A DNA stretch of 64,000 bases from Notospermus geniculatus (GCA_002633025.1 NMRB01000010.1:973574-1037573), one strand, 5' to 3'. Shown: positions 22,501-34,111, counted from the first letter of the stretch. Program-made: numbers and translations. The notes: generated from the sequence alone by a model not told the origin.

Positions 22501-25500
22501 CTTGAAAATAAGGACATCTCTTCATTTGGGAGAAGTTTGAGTCTAAACCAGGTCTGATTTAGTTCTTTGTCGGTTTCAGGTGGAGGGTATTTTACGCCTA
22601 ATAGCTGATGGGAAGACAATCATCTTCATCTACAGGGAGGAGATCCTCGATATCGTGTTGACTTTCATTGCATTCATCTCCAACATATTGTGGTACCTTG
22701 TGCCATATGCATTCTCGGTTAATGATATGACCACGTACCGTGGAGCTCTTGTTGTCCTTTCCAGTCTGGCTGTACTTTCTCGCTTTGCCTTCAACTCGAA
22801 AGCTGCAAAGACGATTCTAACAATCGTTGGGCAGATTGCACCAGTGATGTTTGACTTGACTGTGATGGTACTGTTTGTTTTGTGAGTATTATTCACTTGA
22901 AGTTAATGTGAAATTGAAATAAATTCTCTTCAGAAATTTGTATGCCTTGTAAATTTTCTGGTCATGATTGAGACATTGCAGACTAAGGTATGGATCTCTT
23001 TTTCAGATATTTCTTTGCAATCCTTGGTTTAGAAGTTTTCTACGGTTGGGTATCTAACGCTCATACTGATGCTCATTATGCCACTTATTATATGGCTGTG
23101 GTTTAGGTTTTGATACATTCGGGTGAGTGAGCTAACATTACAATGAAAATCATTTGGTTGAATTGTTTTCATTTTAACTCGGTGAAGTACCAGTTGCTCT
23201 GTGAAGTGTGGTATCATCTTTATGTGACGCCAGTGCATTTAAATACGTGATGCCATGGTTGCATCATGATGTCATAGACCGAAATTCTGTCTATCACAAG
23301 AAGAGGTTAACCTGCAAGTTATATGTTCTGTTATCTGTTGTAGGTGCGCCATGTTGGTGTTGTTCCAGATTCTGACCACCAGTAACTGGCATGACATCAT
23401 GAATGATGTTATGTTGAATGTCCACAGTGCCGCCGCTGTCTATTTCATACCATGCTTCTTCATTCTTGACATGATGATCATGAAGTGAGTACATGTACTT
23501 TGCTATTCTGTTTCCAATCTGTTTCGTGCAAATTCTCTCAACTGTCACTGTATTGCATGACCCTCCCTGTTTTGCAGCCTTGTCGTGGCAATAGCCATCG
23601 AAGCATTCAACAAGTTTGTTCCTACAACTCCCGATACAACCAAAGATAACAATGAGGTAGGTGTTGCTTATTGAACACCATGATTCATTCTGCACCAAGT
23701 GTTGCACACGACTTCTGTGAGATTCTTCGTCAGAAGTTGCTCAGCTGTACCATACAACCGATAGAAATGGGTGACCATTTTTGGATTTGAAGTTAGAACT
23801 TCTCGGCTGAATTGAAAGGAATGCCGCAAACTTCTTTTTCCTTGATACCACATGTAGAAAATGTGAAAGAGCAAGTGATAAAAGTTTTTGTCTGTTTTTT
23901 CAGCAAAGCTTTGGTGAGAAAGCAAAGACAAGGTTGAACCAATGGTTTGCTTCATCTAGGGTAAGTAGCAGTTTGCAAAACCATTGCATTCATAGCCATG
24001 CAATGTTTTCCAAGTTGCTCTTAGGGCAACCACCACAACCAAAATCAGTTTTTCTGGAAAAAAAATTGTCCTGAAAAGAGTTCAGACTTTCATATCGTTG
24101 ACTGATGAACTCGCTCATCTTGTGAAATTTCAGGAAAAACCCAAGTTAGAGCGCAGAACGTCCCTCGCTGAGAAAAACATCGAGCGATGGCCAAACATGT
24201 GCACTTTTCATTTGTACTTGTAGGCTTGCAGTCTGTATTGCTGTTGCATCTTAACTGCTTGCATGGCGAGAGTAGGTTACACATCAGTGTTTGTGAAGAA
24301 TGTCTGTGTCTCTGGAACTGGGCATTGCTTTTGCATGCTTCTTGATTTGAGAGAATCGAACGTAGATACAAGTACTTAGATGAAAATACAGTGTAGATGT
24401 ACATGTAGGAGAATCTTTGAGTGGATCTAAGTTGTGGGACAAGGTGCAGGTGTCAATGATCTCCTTGCTCGTTCTGGTCTTCTCTGATTGAACTCATACT
24501 GTTTAGCTATTACTGTTATTTTGTAAGATTTTGCTTTGTTTTCTGTGGGCAAGCACTTGCTTTTTGTCATGGATGAACTTTCTCTCTGTTACCCTTGTGT
24601 TCCTCCCTTCGCCCTTTTGAAAGTCGACATTGATCCTTGTCATAAAGTCCAAAGATATCAAAAAGGAATCTTTGATGGAGATTGCCTGAACTTGTAATTA
24701 CAGTTAGAACAAGGTATCAGCTGGTGACATCTTCTGTAGGATGTTCCTCCTCTCAAAATTGTTGATTTCTTCTTCAGAGATTAGCACAGCCTTTCCGTTT
24801 ATTGCGTCCATTCTTGATTGTGTGCAAAGCCAAGAATATCGCACACATGTTTGAAGTCAGCATATCAATAGCGATGAGTTTGGGCAAGGTAAGAAATCTA
24901 AGGTCCTGGAGACTGTCATCAGTCATCTGGTGTCCTGAGGCTGTCCACCCAGGATGGCAGCCAACGGTGTCATATCACCTTTAGCCTCAGAACCTATTGC
25001 TTTTGACAGTATTAGGACCAAAACCATGGCTGTTGGTCTTTGTGTGATCTTATAAGGGTGCATTTTCTCTTAAGGGCGGCGCACACGAGCGACAATTCTG
25101 ACCGATTTGTCGGCCGACTTGGCTTCCGACCGCCAAAGCGACAAGATTTGGCGCTTCTGATTGGCTGGTGTCTAGTCGCACCACCAGTCTCGTCGGCGGT
25201 CGCCCAGATTTAGTCGCTCGTGTGCGCCGCCCTTTAGGCTGCAGAATATCTGTGATAATCATTGGCAGTGATGAAAATGATTGATACCTCTTCCTTTTAG
25301 GCTTTATTCGTCATGTTAGCATTCCTGTTGGTGTTCTCAGCGATAGGCGTCCATCTCTTCATGGATGACTACACCTTCAGGAGTTGTGAAAGTACAATTC
25401 TACAAGAGAACTCCACCGAATGCCAGCAGTTTGAGGCACATTATAGTGGGTAAGACACACTATTCCCGTAATCGATCCACACTAACACTCGTAGAAAAAC

Positions 25501-28500
25501 GATTTACCATTGTTGTTTGTACACCATACAAGAAGTGAAAGCAATGGCAAGACTTGGGTAGACACAGATTGAACTGGTGGTGAAGAACACTTGTTGCAGC
25601 ATTCCTTGATTCCATTCCCAATGCTCTTGAGTATTTGGATCAGAATGGCATTCATGTGTACTCTGTATTCTTCATGTATGTTGTTTTCCTGATAGCCCTA
25701 ACTTTACCGTTGTAGTAACCCATCTAACGACATAACATGTGGGTGTAGAAACCTCTCCTCTACATACATAGGGTATGTATACATATTTAGACCCTGGCGA
25801 CTAATCTGACAATTAACCATTAACTTAACTGCATGAGTGGCTGTGGAAGTGGAATGAACCTGTGATGTTCAAACTACCGGTACATGTACATTTAAACTGT
25901 ATCTTTTCTATTTCAGTGTGTACAATAATGTTGGACTTGGAGTAATCCGTTTGTTTGTCTTGCTGACAACTGAAAATTACCCTGTAAGTCTCCCCTTTCT
26001 TCAGTGATGTCCCAGCTGTTTTAGTGAAACTCCTGCTGTGGCACAATAACAATTTGTGCAGACAAAATCATAAACTAATTTTATTCATTTTATCCAATGC
26101 CTGATGCTGTGCTGCTTTAATTATAAAACACTTAGTAATTCTCAGATCGTTCTCTGATTTCAGGACTTCATGTTACCAACTTTCAAACGCAACAATTTCA
26201 ATTTTATCTACTTTGGACTTTTCCTCTATGCTGGTGTCTTCTTCTTGACTCCCATTCTTGTCGCCATTATCGTCGACAGGTACTGGTAAGTACCGAATAC
26301 TTGTCTCTAAAACTTCATGTCGATCTTTGATCAGCCTCCAGTGATAGCAAATGGTGAAATCTGTGACCCAACAAGGTATATGGTGGCCTACACTGAAGTG
26401 TCTGTACTGCTTAAACCAAGTCGATGCCTTCAGGTTCTTATTGTAAAGAAGACAATTGTCTTTCCAGGAAAGTTGCCAAACTTCATGTGAAGAAGGAAAG
26501 GTCAAGGGAACGCAAGGAGTTGGCAAAAGCTTGGAACATCTTGGATGCATTTGATGAAGGTGCATTACAGATTAATGACCCCAAAATCCACACTTTGCTC
26601 CAAATTATCAGACCAGAGGTAAGGGCAAATCATTTGATTTCAATCTTAAATTTGATTCAGGGTTTCCGCCAGAAAAAAAAATGAGGGTACGGACCAAAAA
26701 AAAATTTTTTTTTTGAAAAAAAAATTTTTGTTGAAAAATTTTTATTTTTATTTTTATTTGTTTATTTTGGTTTTAAACGATGTTTAGTGCCATTTTAGGC
26801 GTATTTTGAAGCATAAAATCACTTTCCATCGTGAAATATGATGTTAAATGGTGAAAAACAATGAATACTGCTGATAAATATGTGAATTTATCAAATTTTT
26901 GAGGGTACGGATCCGTACCCTGGAAAAATTTTAGGGTACGGAATTTTACCCATTTTACCCTCTGGCGGAAACCCTGTGATTGAATCATGAGGCATAGATT
27001 CCCCATGTAGTATTGAGTGTTTTGTGCGTTAAGGTGTAGAGCCCTAAAAGGAACTTGGTGCTGTTGAAAATTGCTCTCTCCCAATGGTGGAGTACCGGTG
27101 TTTTTGATTTGTGTCTTTTCAGCTCAGTGAAGAAGAAATCCATATCTTAATAGATTACATCGATGAAGATGGAGATGGCGAAATTGACACTTTTGAATGG
27201 ACCACGAGGCTGACCGACGCCCTTCAGTACTCGTTTGCACAAGAGCGTGCTGAGGAAAAGCTCCTGAACGTGAGGTTTTATCCAATGTATTGGCCGCCTA
27301 TCACTTATACACTTGGACTTACGTCCATCTGAGTTGTCAGCCTTGCACTCAATCATCGTAAGCCATTCCCTTGTCTTAAGGCATTCATGCCTATTTCAAT
27401 TTCGGAGGCTTGTGGTGCATCAGTGCAGTGAGTGCTTTCGGTTGGCCCTACTAGGGAAAAGGATGTATCTGACTGTGGTTTCTATTCTTCAGGCCCCTCC
27501 ACGCTCAAAGGTTGCTGAAAAACTGCACAGATTCCTTCACAAGTCAGCTGTGTCCAGAGGGATTATTCTCCTGGTGGTCATTTACCTGTAAGTACCGTAT
27601 GTTTTGGTCCATATTTGGCTCCCCCTTCAATCTGCAATGTCCATCAGTAGAGAGTGAACTGAACTCCGTGATAGGAATTCCTTTGCTGTTATCTTGGTGG
27701 TTGGATGAGGATTTTCTAACTTGTGAATTTCTGTACATGTATTTCAGATTGCTGTTCTTCATACACTCGGCCAATATGCCCTCAGCTGCTATTTTAGCCA
27801 TTCATGTTTTGAAGTCGGTGATTTCGATGCTGTTTTTGGTGAGTGTTGAATGAAAACCAAATGATAATGTTCATCGTTTGAAGAGTTCGCATCCCTTTTC
27901 AGTTGGAACTTTCTGTGAATTTAACCTTGAAAATAAGGACATCTCTTCATTTGAGAGAAGTTTGAGTCTAAACCAGGTCTGATTTAGTTCTTTGTCGGTT
28001 TCAGGTGGAGGGTATTTTACGCCTAATAGCTGATGGGAAGACAATCATCTTCATCTACAGGGAGGAGATCCTCGATATCGTGTAGAAAATAACGTTAGCC
28101 TCACTTTCAATGACGCAGTTATGACCGAGTTGATAGTCAGCGCCGCGTCGCGGATTAGGTCTGCCGGTACCTCATTGTTTTCATTTTAACTTGGTGAAGT
28201 ACCAGTTGCTCTGTGAAGTGTGGTATCATCTTTATGTGACGCCAGTGCATTTAAATACGTGATGCCATGGTTGCATCATGATGTTGTAGTCCGGAATTCC
28301 GTCTATCAGACGAAGAGGTTAACCTGCAGGTTCTATGTTCTGCTGTCTGTTGCAGGTGCGCCATGTTGGTGCTGTTCCAGATTCTGACCACCAGTAACTG
28401 GCATGACATCATGAATGATGTTATGTTGAATGTCCACAGTGCCGCCGCTGTCTATTTCATACCATGCTTCTTCATTCTTGACATGATGATCATGAAGTGA

Positions 28501-31500
28501 GTACATGTACTTTGCTATTCTGTTTCCAATCTGTTTCTTGCATATTCTCTCAACTGTCACTGTATTGCATGACCCTCCCTGTTTTGCAGCCTTGTTGTGG
28601 CAATAGCCATTGAAGCATTCAACAAGTTTGTTCCTACAACTCCCGATACAACCAAAGATAACAATGAGGTAGGTGTTGCTTATTGAACACCATGATTCAT
28701 TCTGCACCAAGTGTTGCACACGACTTCTGTGAGATTCTTCGTCAGAAGTTGCTCAGCTGTACCATACAACCGATAGAAATGGGTGACCATTCTTGGATTT
28801 GAAGTTAGAACTTCTCGGCTGAATTGAAAGGAATGCCGCAAACTTCTTTTTCCTTGATACCACATGTAAAAAATGTGAAAGAGCGAGTGATAAAGTTTTT
28901 GTCTGTTTTTTCAGCAAAGCTTTGGTGAGAAAGCAAAGACAAGGTTGAACCAATGGTTTGCTTCATCTAGGGTAAGTAGCAGTTTGCAAAACCATTGCAT
29001 TCATAGCCATGCAATGTTTTCCAAGTTGCTCTTAGGGCAACCACCACACCCAAAATCAGTTTTTCTGGAAAAAAAATGTCCTGAAAAGAGTTCAGACTTT
29101 CATATCGTTGGCTGATGAACTCGCTCATCTTGTGAAATTTCAGGAAAAACCCAAGTTAGAGCGCAGAACGTCCCTCGCTGAGAAAAACATCGAGCGATGG
29201 CCAAATCCATCAGCAGCTGGATCTCGTGCTTCCATATCAGTAGCTAGAAGGGTAAGTCACTGTTTTGTTGGTCAACAACTGTCTCCCTGTTGTCAAACCA
29301 TTGGCCAAGTTCTAAACATGACTGGTGAGAGTAAAGCTTTTCTCTGGAGGTCTGTTAATTTCATATGTTGCTGTTGTTCATTGTCACTATTTGTAAGTCG
29401 ATTGCTTCCACTTACAGCTGAGTCTCCAAGATGATCTACGTCAGAGTGACATTGAGCGTGCCATTAACAAAACGGATGATGATGATGAAATACTGTCAGA
29501 CACCGAAGTCGACTCAGAGGAGGTAGGTTCCAGGGATGAGAAAGTTCTGATAAATACAGTTTTAACTGAATTTAGTATTGGCATTTTCATCTTTTGTTGT
29601 GGTGAATACTTACCATTGTCATTTGACTTTCTACATTGCCACTCAGTAATTCTCGATCAGTCAACTTTGCCTATTTCTAAGGGCGGTCTTCAAATTGGCT
29701 GACAAGCCAATTTCTAGTTTCATATGTTGCTGTTGTTCATGTCACTATTTGTAAGTCGATTACTTCCACTTACAGCTGAGTCTCCAAGATGATCTACGTC
29801 AGAGTGACATTGAGCGTGCCATTAACAAAACAGATGATGATGATGAAATACTCTCAGACACGGAAGTCGACTCGGAGGAGGTGGGCTCCACGGATGAGAA
29901 AGTTCTGATAAATACAGTTTTAACTGAATTTAGTATTGGCATTTTCATCTTTTGTTGTGGTGAATACTTACCATTGTCATTTGACCTTTCAGGAGGATGA
30001 CTATGTAGGGTTGACAATGCGAGAACGAAAGGAACGCCAGCTCAAGAAGAGAATGAGGCGCAAGAAGAAGAAATGGAAGTCATACAAGGTCGTTGCGGCA
30101 TACAGAAAGAAATCTGAGGAGCAGATTAATCTACATGTTGGGGATGAAGTCAAGAAAATAAGAAAAGTTGGCGATATGATGAAAGGAAAGTCTCGAGGAA
30201 GAATAGGGTGGTTCCCTGGTAAGACTAATATGACAAAATTGATCAGGGGTGGGGTGGGGAATTGATCAGGCCTTGTGTCACTTCCATTTGAGTAGATTTT
30301 ACCATTGGTTCTATCTTTTGAGGCCATACATGTAAGCTCCGGTTCACGTTCTACCGGGTCTTTGGCAGGACAAATTTGCCTTGTTGCAAAATCTGTTGTA
30401 TATCTTCATCATTGAGTCAGCCATCTCATGCAAGTATGGTTGGACATTTCAGCTAAATATGTTATAGAAGTAGTCCGCGGTGTGGGAAAGAAGGGCCGAA
30501 AACAACCTGCTTCAGAGGACACTGAGGAAGACGAAGTCTTCACAGAACTTCCAGCGATCACAATGTCAATGTGTGAAAACTCGACGTCAATTGATAATGC
30601 ATCACCAAAGGTGCCAAGTGTGGATGTGGTTGACACGGTATGTGAATTTCATGCTGTACCTTGTCTGTGTCTTGACCTTCAGTTTAGTAACTGAACAGTG
30701 TGCGTCAAGTCATGGTGTGTGAAACACTCTACAGTTGTACCATACCTGTGTTCAGTTAATCTAAGCAAAATATTGCATTCGGGTCCTGCTTTACAGAACA
30801 CCAGATGTTCACAGTTTCCTTCATTATGTATTTAGGTCAATGTATTGAGTGCCACCTACCCACCACCAAGAAGTCCATCACCTCGACAGCGCAACGAATC
30901 GCTTGGAGCAGATCCCCGTCTTGGTGCACCACCGGTAGCGTTACAGCATCACATGTCATCTCCACAAATGCAGCGTCCTGTGTCACCATCGCTGGGTGGA
31001 CAAGATCACCGACCGTCGACACCAAAAAGGAGGATTTTACAGTCACAAGGCGACTGGAGGAGAAGAATTCTGGGAGATATCACTGTTATGAACCAAGATG
31101 AGGTGGGTGCAGCTGGTTCTCCAAACAAATTCCGACAAATTTTGCTAAGGAATGTCAGTTTCAGTTAAAGAAGTCTTGACGATTGCACTTACGTAATCTA
31201 TTCACTGTTTTCAGATGTTGGAGTTGAACAGGATTGTGCGGACCAAAATTCGTGACAAGAGGAAAGAATCGAGACAGGTAAGACCCCTGAATTTCTCCAT
31301 TTACCGTAGTTTTACACCCCTGTTAGAATATACCTGGAAATCTATCACTTTTAAGTGGTTTCCTGCAATCCACACGGAGGAGTAGAAGCAAATACATGTA
31401 TTGTCTTTTATATGATACCGATAATTGATAGGTTTTTGGCCATCTTTCTATTTGCCGCTTATTTAGATGACATTACCTGATGTATGTCAGGAGCATAAGG

Positions 31501-31611
31501 AATGTCTGCTAATATCATTGGTCTGTCCCACAGGAACCTAATCCCAAAGGACATGACCTCTCGGTGTCCTCTACACTAAATGCCGATCAAGATGAAGTAA
31601 ACGTTGGATAA
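16533..31611 (+). CDS. Two-pore-channel-like cation channel with EF-hand linker and C-terminal SH3 domain
   Basis: The product is a two-repeat voltage-gated-type channel of about 1342 residues. Exons (single-copy model): 16533-17441, 17791-17885, 18091-18255, 18473-18598, 18851-18923, 19843-19953, 20202-20350, 20818-20884, 21059-21180, 21361-21511, 21692-21838, 22068-22162, 22323-22413, 22580-22881, 23007-23122, 23344-23484, 23578-23656, 23904-23960, 29144-29251, 29418-29522, 29993-30218, 30453-30637, 30836-31102, 31215-31277, 31534-31611. The start ATG has A at -3 and G at +4. Residues 1-303 are Ser-rich and look disordered. Repeat I has six TMs with S4 RLAQPFRLLRPF and filter TTENYPDF. The linker holds a canonical EF loop DEDGDGEIDTFE near 670-681. 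Repeat II has filter TTSNWHDI near 917. A polybasic stretch (about 1080-1100) leads into an SH3 domain (about 1100-1152) ending GWFPAKYVIEV, then a Pro-rich tail. Exon 23007-23122 is one base short of an open frame. The filters and linker match TPC channels of endolysosomes and vacuoles; location here is inferred. Confidence 0.85.
17490..17628. mobile_element. MITE-like inverted repeat in channel intron 1
   Basis: Arms of about 50 bp beginning GATCAGGGCCGACCGAATCG pair across a 35-bp loop. The element lies 48 bp after the exon 1 donor at 17442, and the exon 1 reading frame runs into it before stopping at 17537. No clear target-site duplication was found. Confidence 0.6.
19257..24195 (+). repeat. 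Channel-gene segmental duplication, copy 1 (exons 6-19)
   Basis: The unit starts at CATGTGCACTTTTCATTTG and ends inside exon 19 at GATGGCCAAA, where copy 2 begins with a few bases of overlap (ACATGTGC). It holds intact exons 6-18 and the first 62 bp of exon 19 (24134-24195). Confidence 0.9.
25073..25233. mobile_element. Harbinger-like MITE present only in duplication copy 2
   Basis: The 21-bp inverted repeats start AGGGCGGCGCACACGAGCGA. TTA flanks both ends (25070-25072, 25234-25236). Copy 1 has the empty site CTCTTAGGCTGC near 20134, so the insertion boundaries and the TTA duplication can be read directly. Confidence 0.8.
26658..26976. mobile_element. hAT-like MITE present only in duplication copy 2
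   Basis: Inverted ends CAGGGTTTCCGCCAGA and TCTGGCGGAAACCCTG enclose an A/T-rich 319-bp element. TGATT is duplicated on each side (26653-26657, 26977-26981) and occurs once at the empty site in copy 1 near 21545. CAGGG ends suggest hAT; the 5-bp TSD is shorter than the usual 8 bp, so the class is tentative. Confidence 0.7.
29355..29626 (+). repeat. Exon 20 duplication, first copy
   Basis: Contains exon 20 at 29418-29522 with its acceptor and donor. The same 270 bp recur at 29714-29985 with about 85 bp of other sequence between them. Confidence 0.85.
29714..29985 (+). repeat. Exon 20 duplication, second copy (exon 29776-29880)
   Basis: The second exon is also 105 bp with good splice sites, so it could be included in frame as 35 extra residues or used as an alternative exon. 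It differs from the first at four third-codon positions only (Thr, Leu, Thr, Ser), leaving the protein identical. Confidence 0.8.
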
Positions 31612-32679
31612 GATTTGGCATCACTGAGCACATGCCTCACAAATGCACCTGAATTCTGTAACCTTCCCCGGTATTAACAGGCTCAGTTTCTGTCTTTGGC
31701 ACTTCACTTTTTGGTACGCATCCGAAGACTAACTCTAATGATTCATACCGGTTGTTCATTAAAGGTGTGCAAAATGCCCCTACTTTCAATGACACTGGGA
31801 AACTTCAGGTGGTGGACAGAAGTCAATGATCAAAACAAGAGAACTTGGCTTTTTTCATGGTGAATTTTCACATGTTTTATTTCCAAAATCACAGATGCTT
31901 GAATTGAAATGTACAGGTGTTTACTGGACGGGTTTTATGTCCGTATAAAATATAATCATGAACCTGAGTGTCAGAGCAACTTTCATTGAACTAGCCTTAA
32001 TCTTTGTGTTGTGAACCTTAGATTAGAGGATCCTATTCACATCTTAACATCTTCCTTATAACCTCCTAATATTATTAAACGAAAAAGGCATTCTAGAAGG
32101 CAGGCTACTTGGAAGGGGGGGGGGGGGGTCATGGTTTGGTCAAGGCATTCTAACAGTAGCACCAATCTTCCATTTATTAGGCATGTTGGTCGCACCAAAT
32201 ATGATTTCCCATTTCGTGTTTGTATTAGCACAGATTTGGACACATTCATGACATGTGATGTCTTGTGAGTGTGCCCAAAGCATCTGTGGAAACCATGGTT
32301 TCCACAGATGCTACAGAACTTAAAAGTTCTATTTGGTGTGAACATGCCTAAGACATTGCTTATCATGATATTTTAGTTTCTTTCCTGGATACATTTGCAT
32401 AGTTCCTGTTCACATCGTCATTTGGTGATTGACATAGCTTTCTTGCTCTCACTAATCACATTCTGTACAACATTGACTAATTTCACTTAGACATGGAGAA
32501 CACTTTTACATGCTATATCATCACCATCAGTGTGAACACCTCTTTTGTCCTACATGTATGACCATCAGATTTGGCGGTCCGTCATCAAATTCAAAAGCCT
32601 ACTGTTAATGCAGTAATGCTGCTAATCTTGGGTGTCTTCTTAGAAGAATGGGTATGCTAGTTTTAAGTGAAGCTATGTA
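30380..32679 (+). repeat. Channel 3'-end region, copy A (left part)
   Basis: Holds channel exons 22-25 and the 3' flank. It matches 34047-36506 with scattered SNPs and indels. It stops exactly at the TA where the Tc1/mariner-like terminus begins. Confidence 0.85.
31612..32679 (+). other. Channel gene 3' UTR / downstream flank
   Basis: AT-rich sequence after the TAA at 31609-31611, without another supportable gene. A run of G lies near 32116. The same sequence follows the duplicated stop codon at 35355-35357, with a different indel pattern around the G run. Confidence 0.5.
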
Positions 32680-32768
32680 CACTCATGGAAAAAAGTAAAT
32701 GGACAGCAGTTTTTCTTGAATATCTCCAAACCATTACGATGTAGGAGACTGAGCCTAACATATGTAGA
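32680..32768. mobile_element. Tc1/mariner-like terminal inverted repeat (left end)
   Basis: Begins CACTCATGGAAAAAAGTAAA straight after a TA dinucleotide. About 90 bp recur in reverse at 37103-37189. The homologous site at 36505 lacks the element and has a single TA, so this is one end of an insertion with a TA target duplication. No transposase ORF was seen in the attached sequence. Confidence 0.75.
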
Positions 32769-34046
32769 AGTTCAAGGTGCTTTTATATCGTGACTATCTT
32801 TCATCAGGTAAGGTGACATACTTCAACTCATTCTTTTAAGTGGGGCAACAGTCTCAATACCTAATTGGTAACTTAGATCATTCAAATAGGTAGATTTGAA
32901 CAGTCTAGTACATGGTCTGCTATGGAGCATGCATTGATACAAGATGATGATCAACCTCGTCACCATGAATTACAGTAGTGCTAGCTGTGGTCTCACTAAC
33001 CACTGGGGGGCATCCAGGCTACCAAGTAGCTTTACCTTGTTGGAGCGATGATGTTATTCATATCATCATCTTCTAATGCTTAGTGTAGGGCTCACAATAT
33101 CATCATGACATATATAACTGATACATTGTCTGAAGTCAAGGCCTCAGCCTGTTCCAGTTTCAGTTCTTAGGTGACAAAATTGACATGACCACAGGCACTG
33201 TCTCAGAAGTACTGGTAGGCCTATTGTCTACTTCACCAATAAGTGATTTATTTAGTAAGCCTAGGCCTATTGGTACAAAATGCCAGAGGCATTTTCTTTT
33301 GAGATTTTTAAATAGAAATGTTGCTCACATCATCCGCCACTAGTAAGGTCATCTGGACTTGTTCCCATCGTTTATAACCCCTTACCACCCATTATTTACC
33401 ACTCAATGGGTGTCAAAAGATATCTATCTCAATTCATCAAAACTTAATTGCAGGCCTATTATCTGATGTTAACCCTCCTCACCCAGTAGGTCTAATACAA
33501 AATCTATCTCGATTCATAAATGATTATTAACCCCCTTCCCACCCAAATGGGTCTCGAGATAGGTCTGATATGATACAACATCATGATTCATGAATTAACC
33601 CCTTCCCACCCAGTGGGTGCAATACAACATCTGCATACACCGAGAGATACTGACCCCTTCCTACCCAAGTGGTCTAATATTAAGATACCCGTTTCGATTC
33701 ACAAAGTGATACCCCTTTCCACTGATTTCCACGAGGAATGCTATATATTTGCTTCTGAAGCATTAAAAAAGGCGCACTGTTGTATCTCGTTTCGCCTGTT
33801 TCAACCTCTTGAGTTGGCAGGTCATAGTCAGCTGAGCGCAAGGCCCATGGGCCTCTTGTTTTCCTTAAAATGAAGACATAGATGACGATTTCGGCAACGT
33901 CTTTATCTCAATTTTCCCGCAGAAAATGTACAGCTGATTTTTTCATGACGTAGCGTCAACACATAAAACGACGTCAATGACGTCGTTTTGGTCGCACTGC
34001 TCGCAGCGCCGACCTGTCGGGATTTCCGGCACGCGGGTTCCTCATT
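32769..34046. other. Sequence between the two copies of the channel 3' end
   Basis: No gene recognised. The first part may be the interior of the Tc1/mariner-like element, since both ends of that element are accounted for elsewhere. From about 33360 to 33730 there is a diverged tandem repeat of about 60 bp. The last 150 bp are more GC-rich and include a short palindrome around AACGACGTCAATGACGTCGTT near 33966. Confidence 0.4.
33360..33730. repeat. Diverged tandem repeat, about 60-bp unit
   Basis: Units share a core TTAACCCCTTCCCACCCANTGGGT followed by an AT-rich part with ATCTCGATTCAT-like words. Five or six units can be seen with considerable divergence. Confidence 0.5.
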
Positions 34047-34111
34047 TGCCTTGTTGCAAAATCTTCATCATTGAGTCAGCCATCTCATGCAAGTATGGTT
34101 GGACATTTCAG

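Larger units (their letters stand above)
24196..29206 (+). pseudogene. Channel-gene segmental duplication, copy 2 (exons 6-19, defective)
   Basis: Repeated exons at 24778-24888, 25301-25449, 25917-25983, 26164-26285, 26468-26618, 27123-27269, 27493-27587, 27748-27838, 28005-28082 (cut), 28356-28496, 28590-28668, 28915-28971 and 29144-29251 (used by the single-copy model). About 500 bp covering most of exon 14 and all of exon 15 are replaced by a 92-bp filler that opens with an in-frame TAG at 28083, so repeat II cannot be made from this copy. Missense differences include Thr to Arg and Asn to Ile in exon 7, Asn to Ser in exon 11, Leu to Val in exon 12 and Trp to Ser in exon 13. A 161-bp and a 319-bp element are present only here. 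It may be an alternative haplotype rather than a true paralogue. Confidence 0.8.

Noticed and set aside
30805-31101. Second reading frame (MFTVSFIMYLGQCIECH...) over channel exon 23
   Set aside because: It overlaps exon 23 in another frame and runs through its splice acceptor; the Pro-rich frame fits the exon phases.
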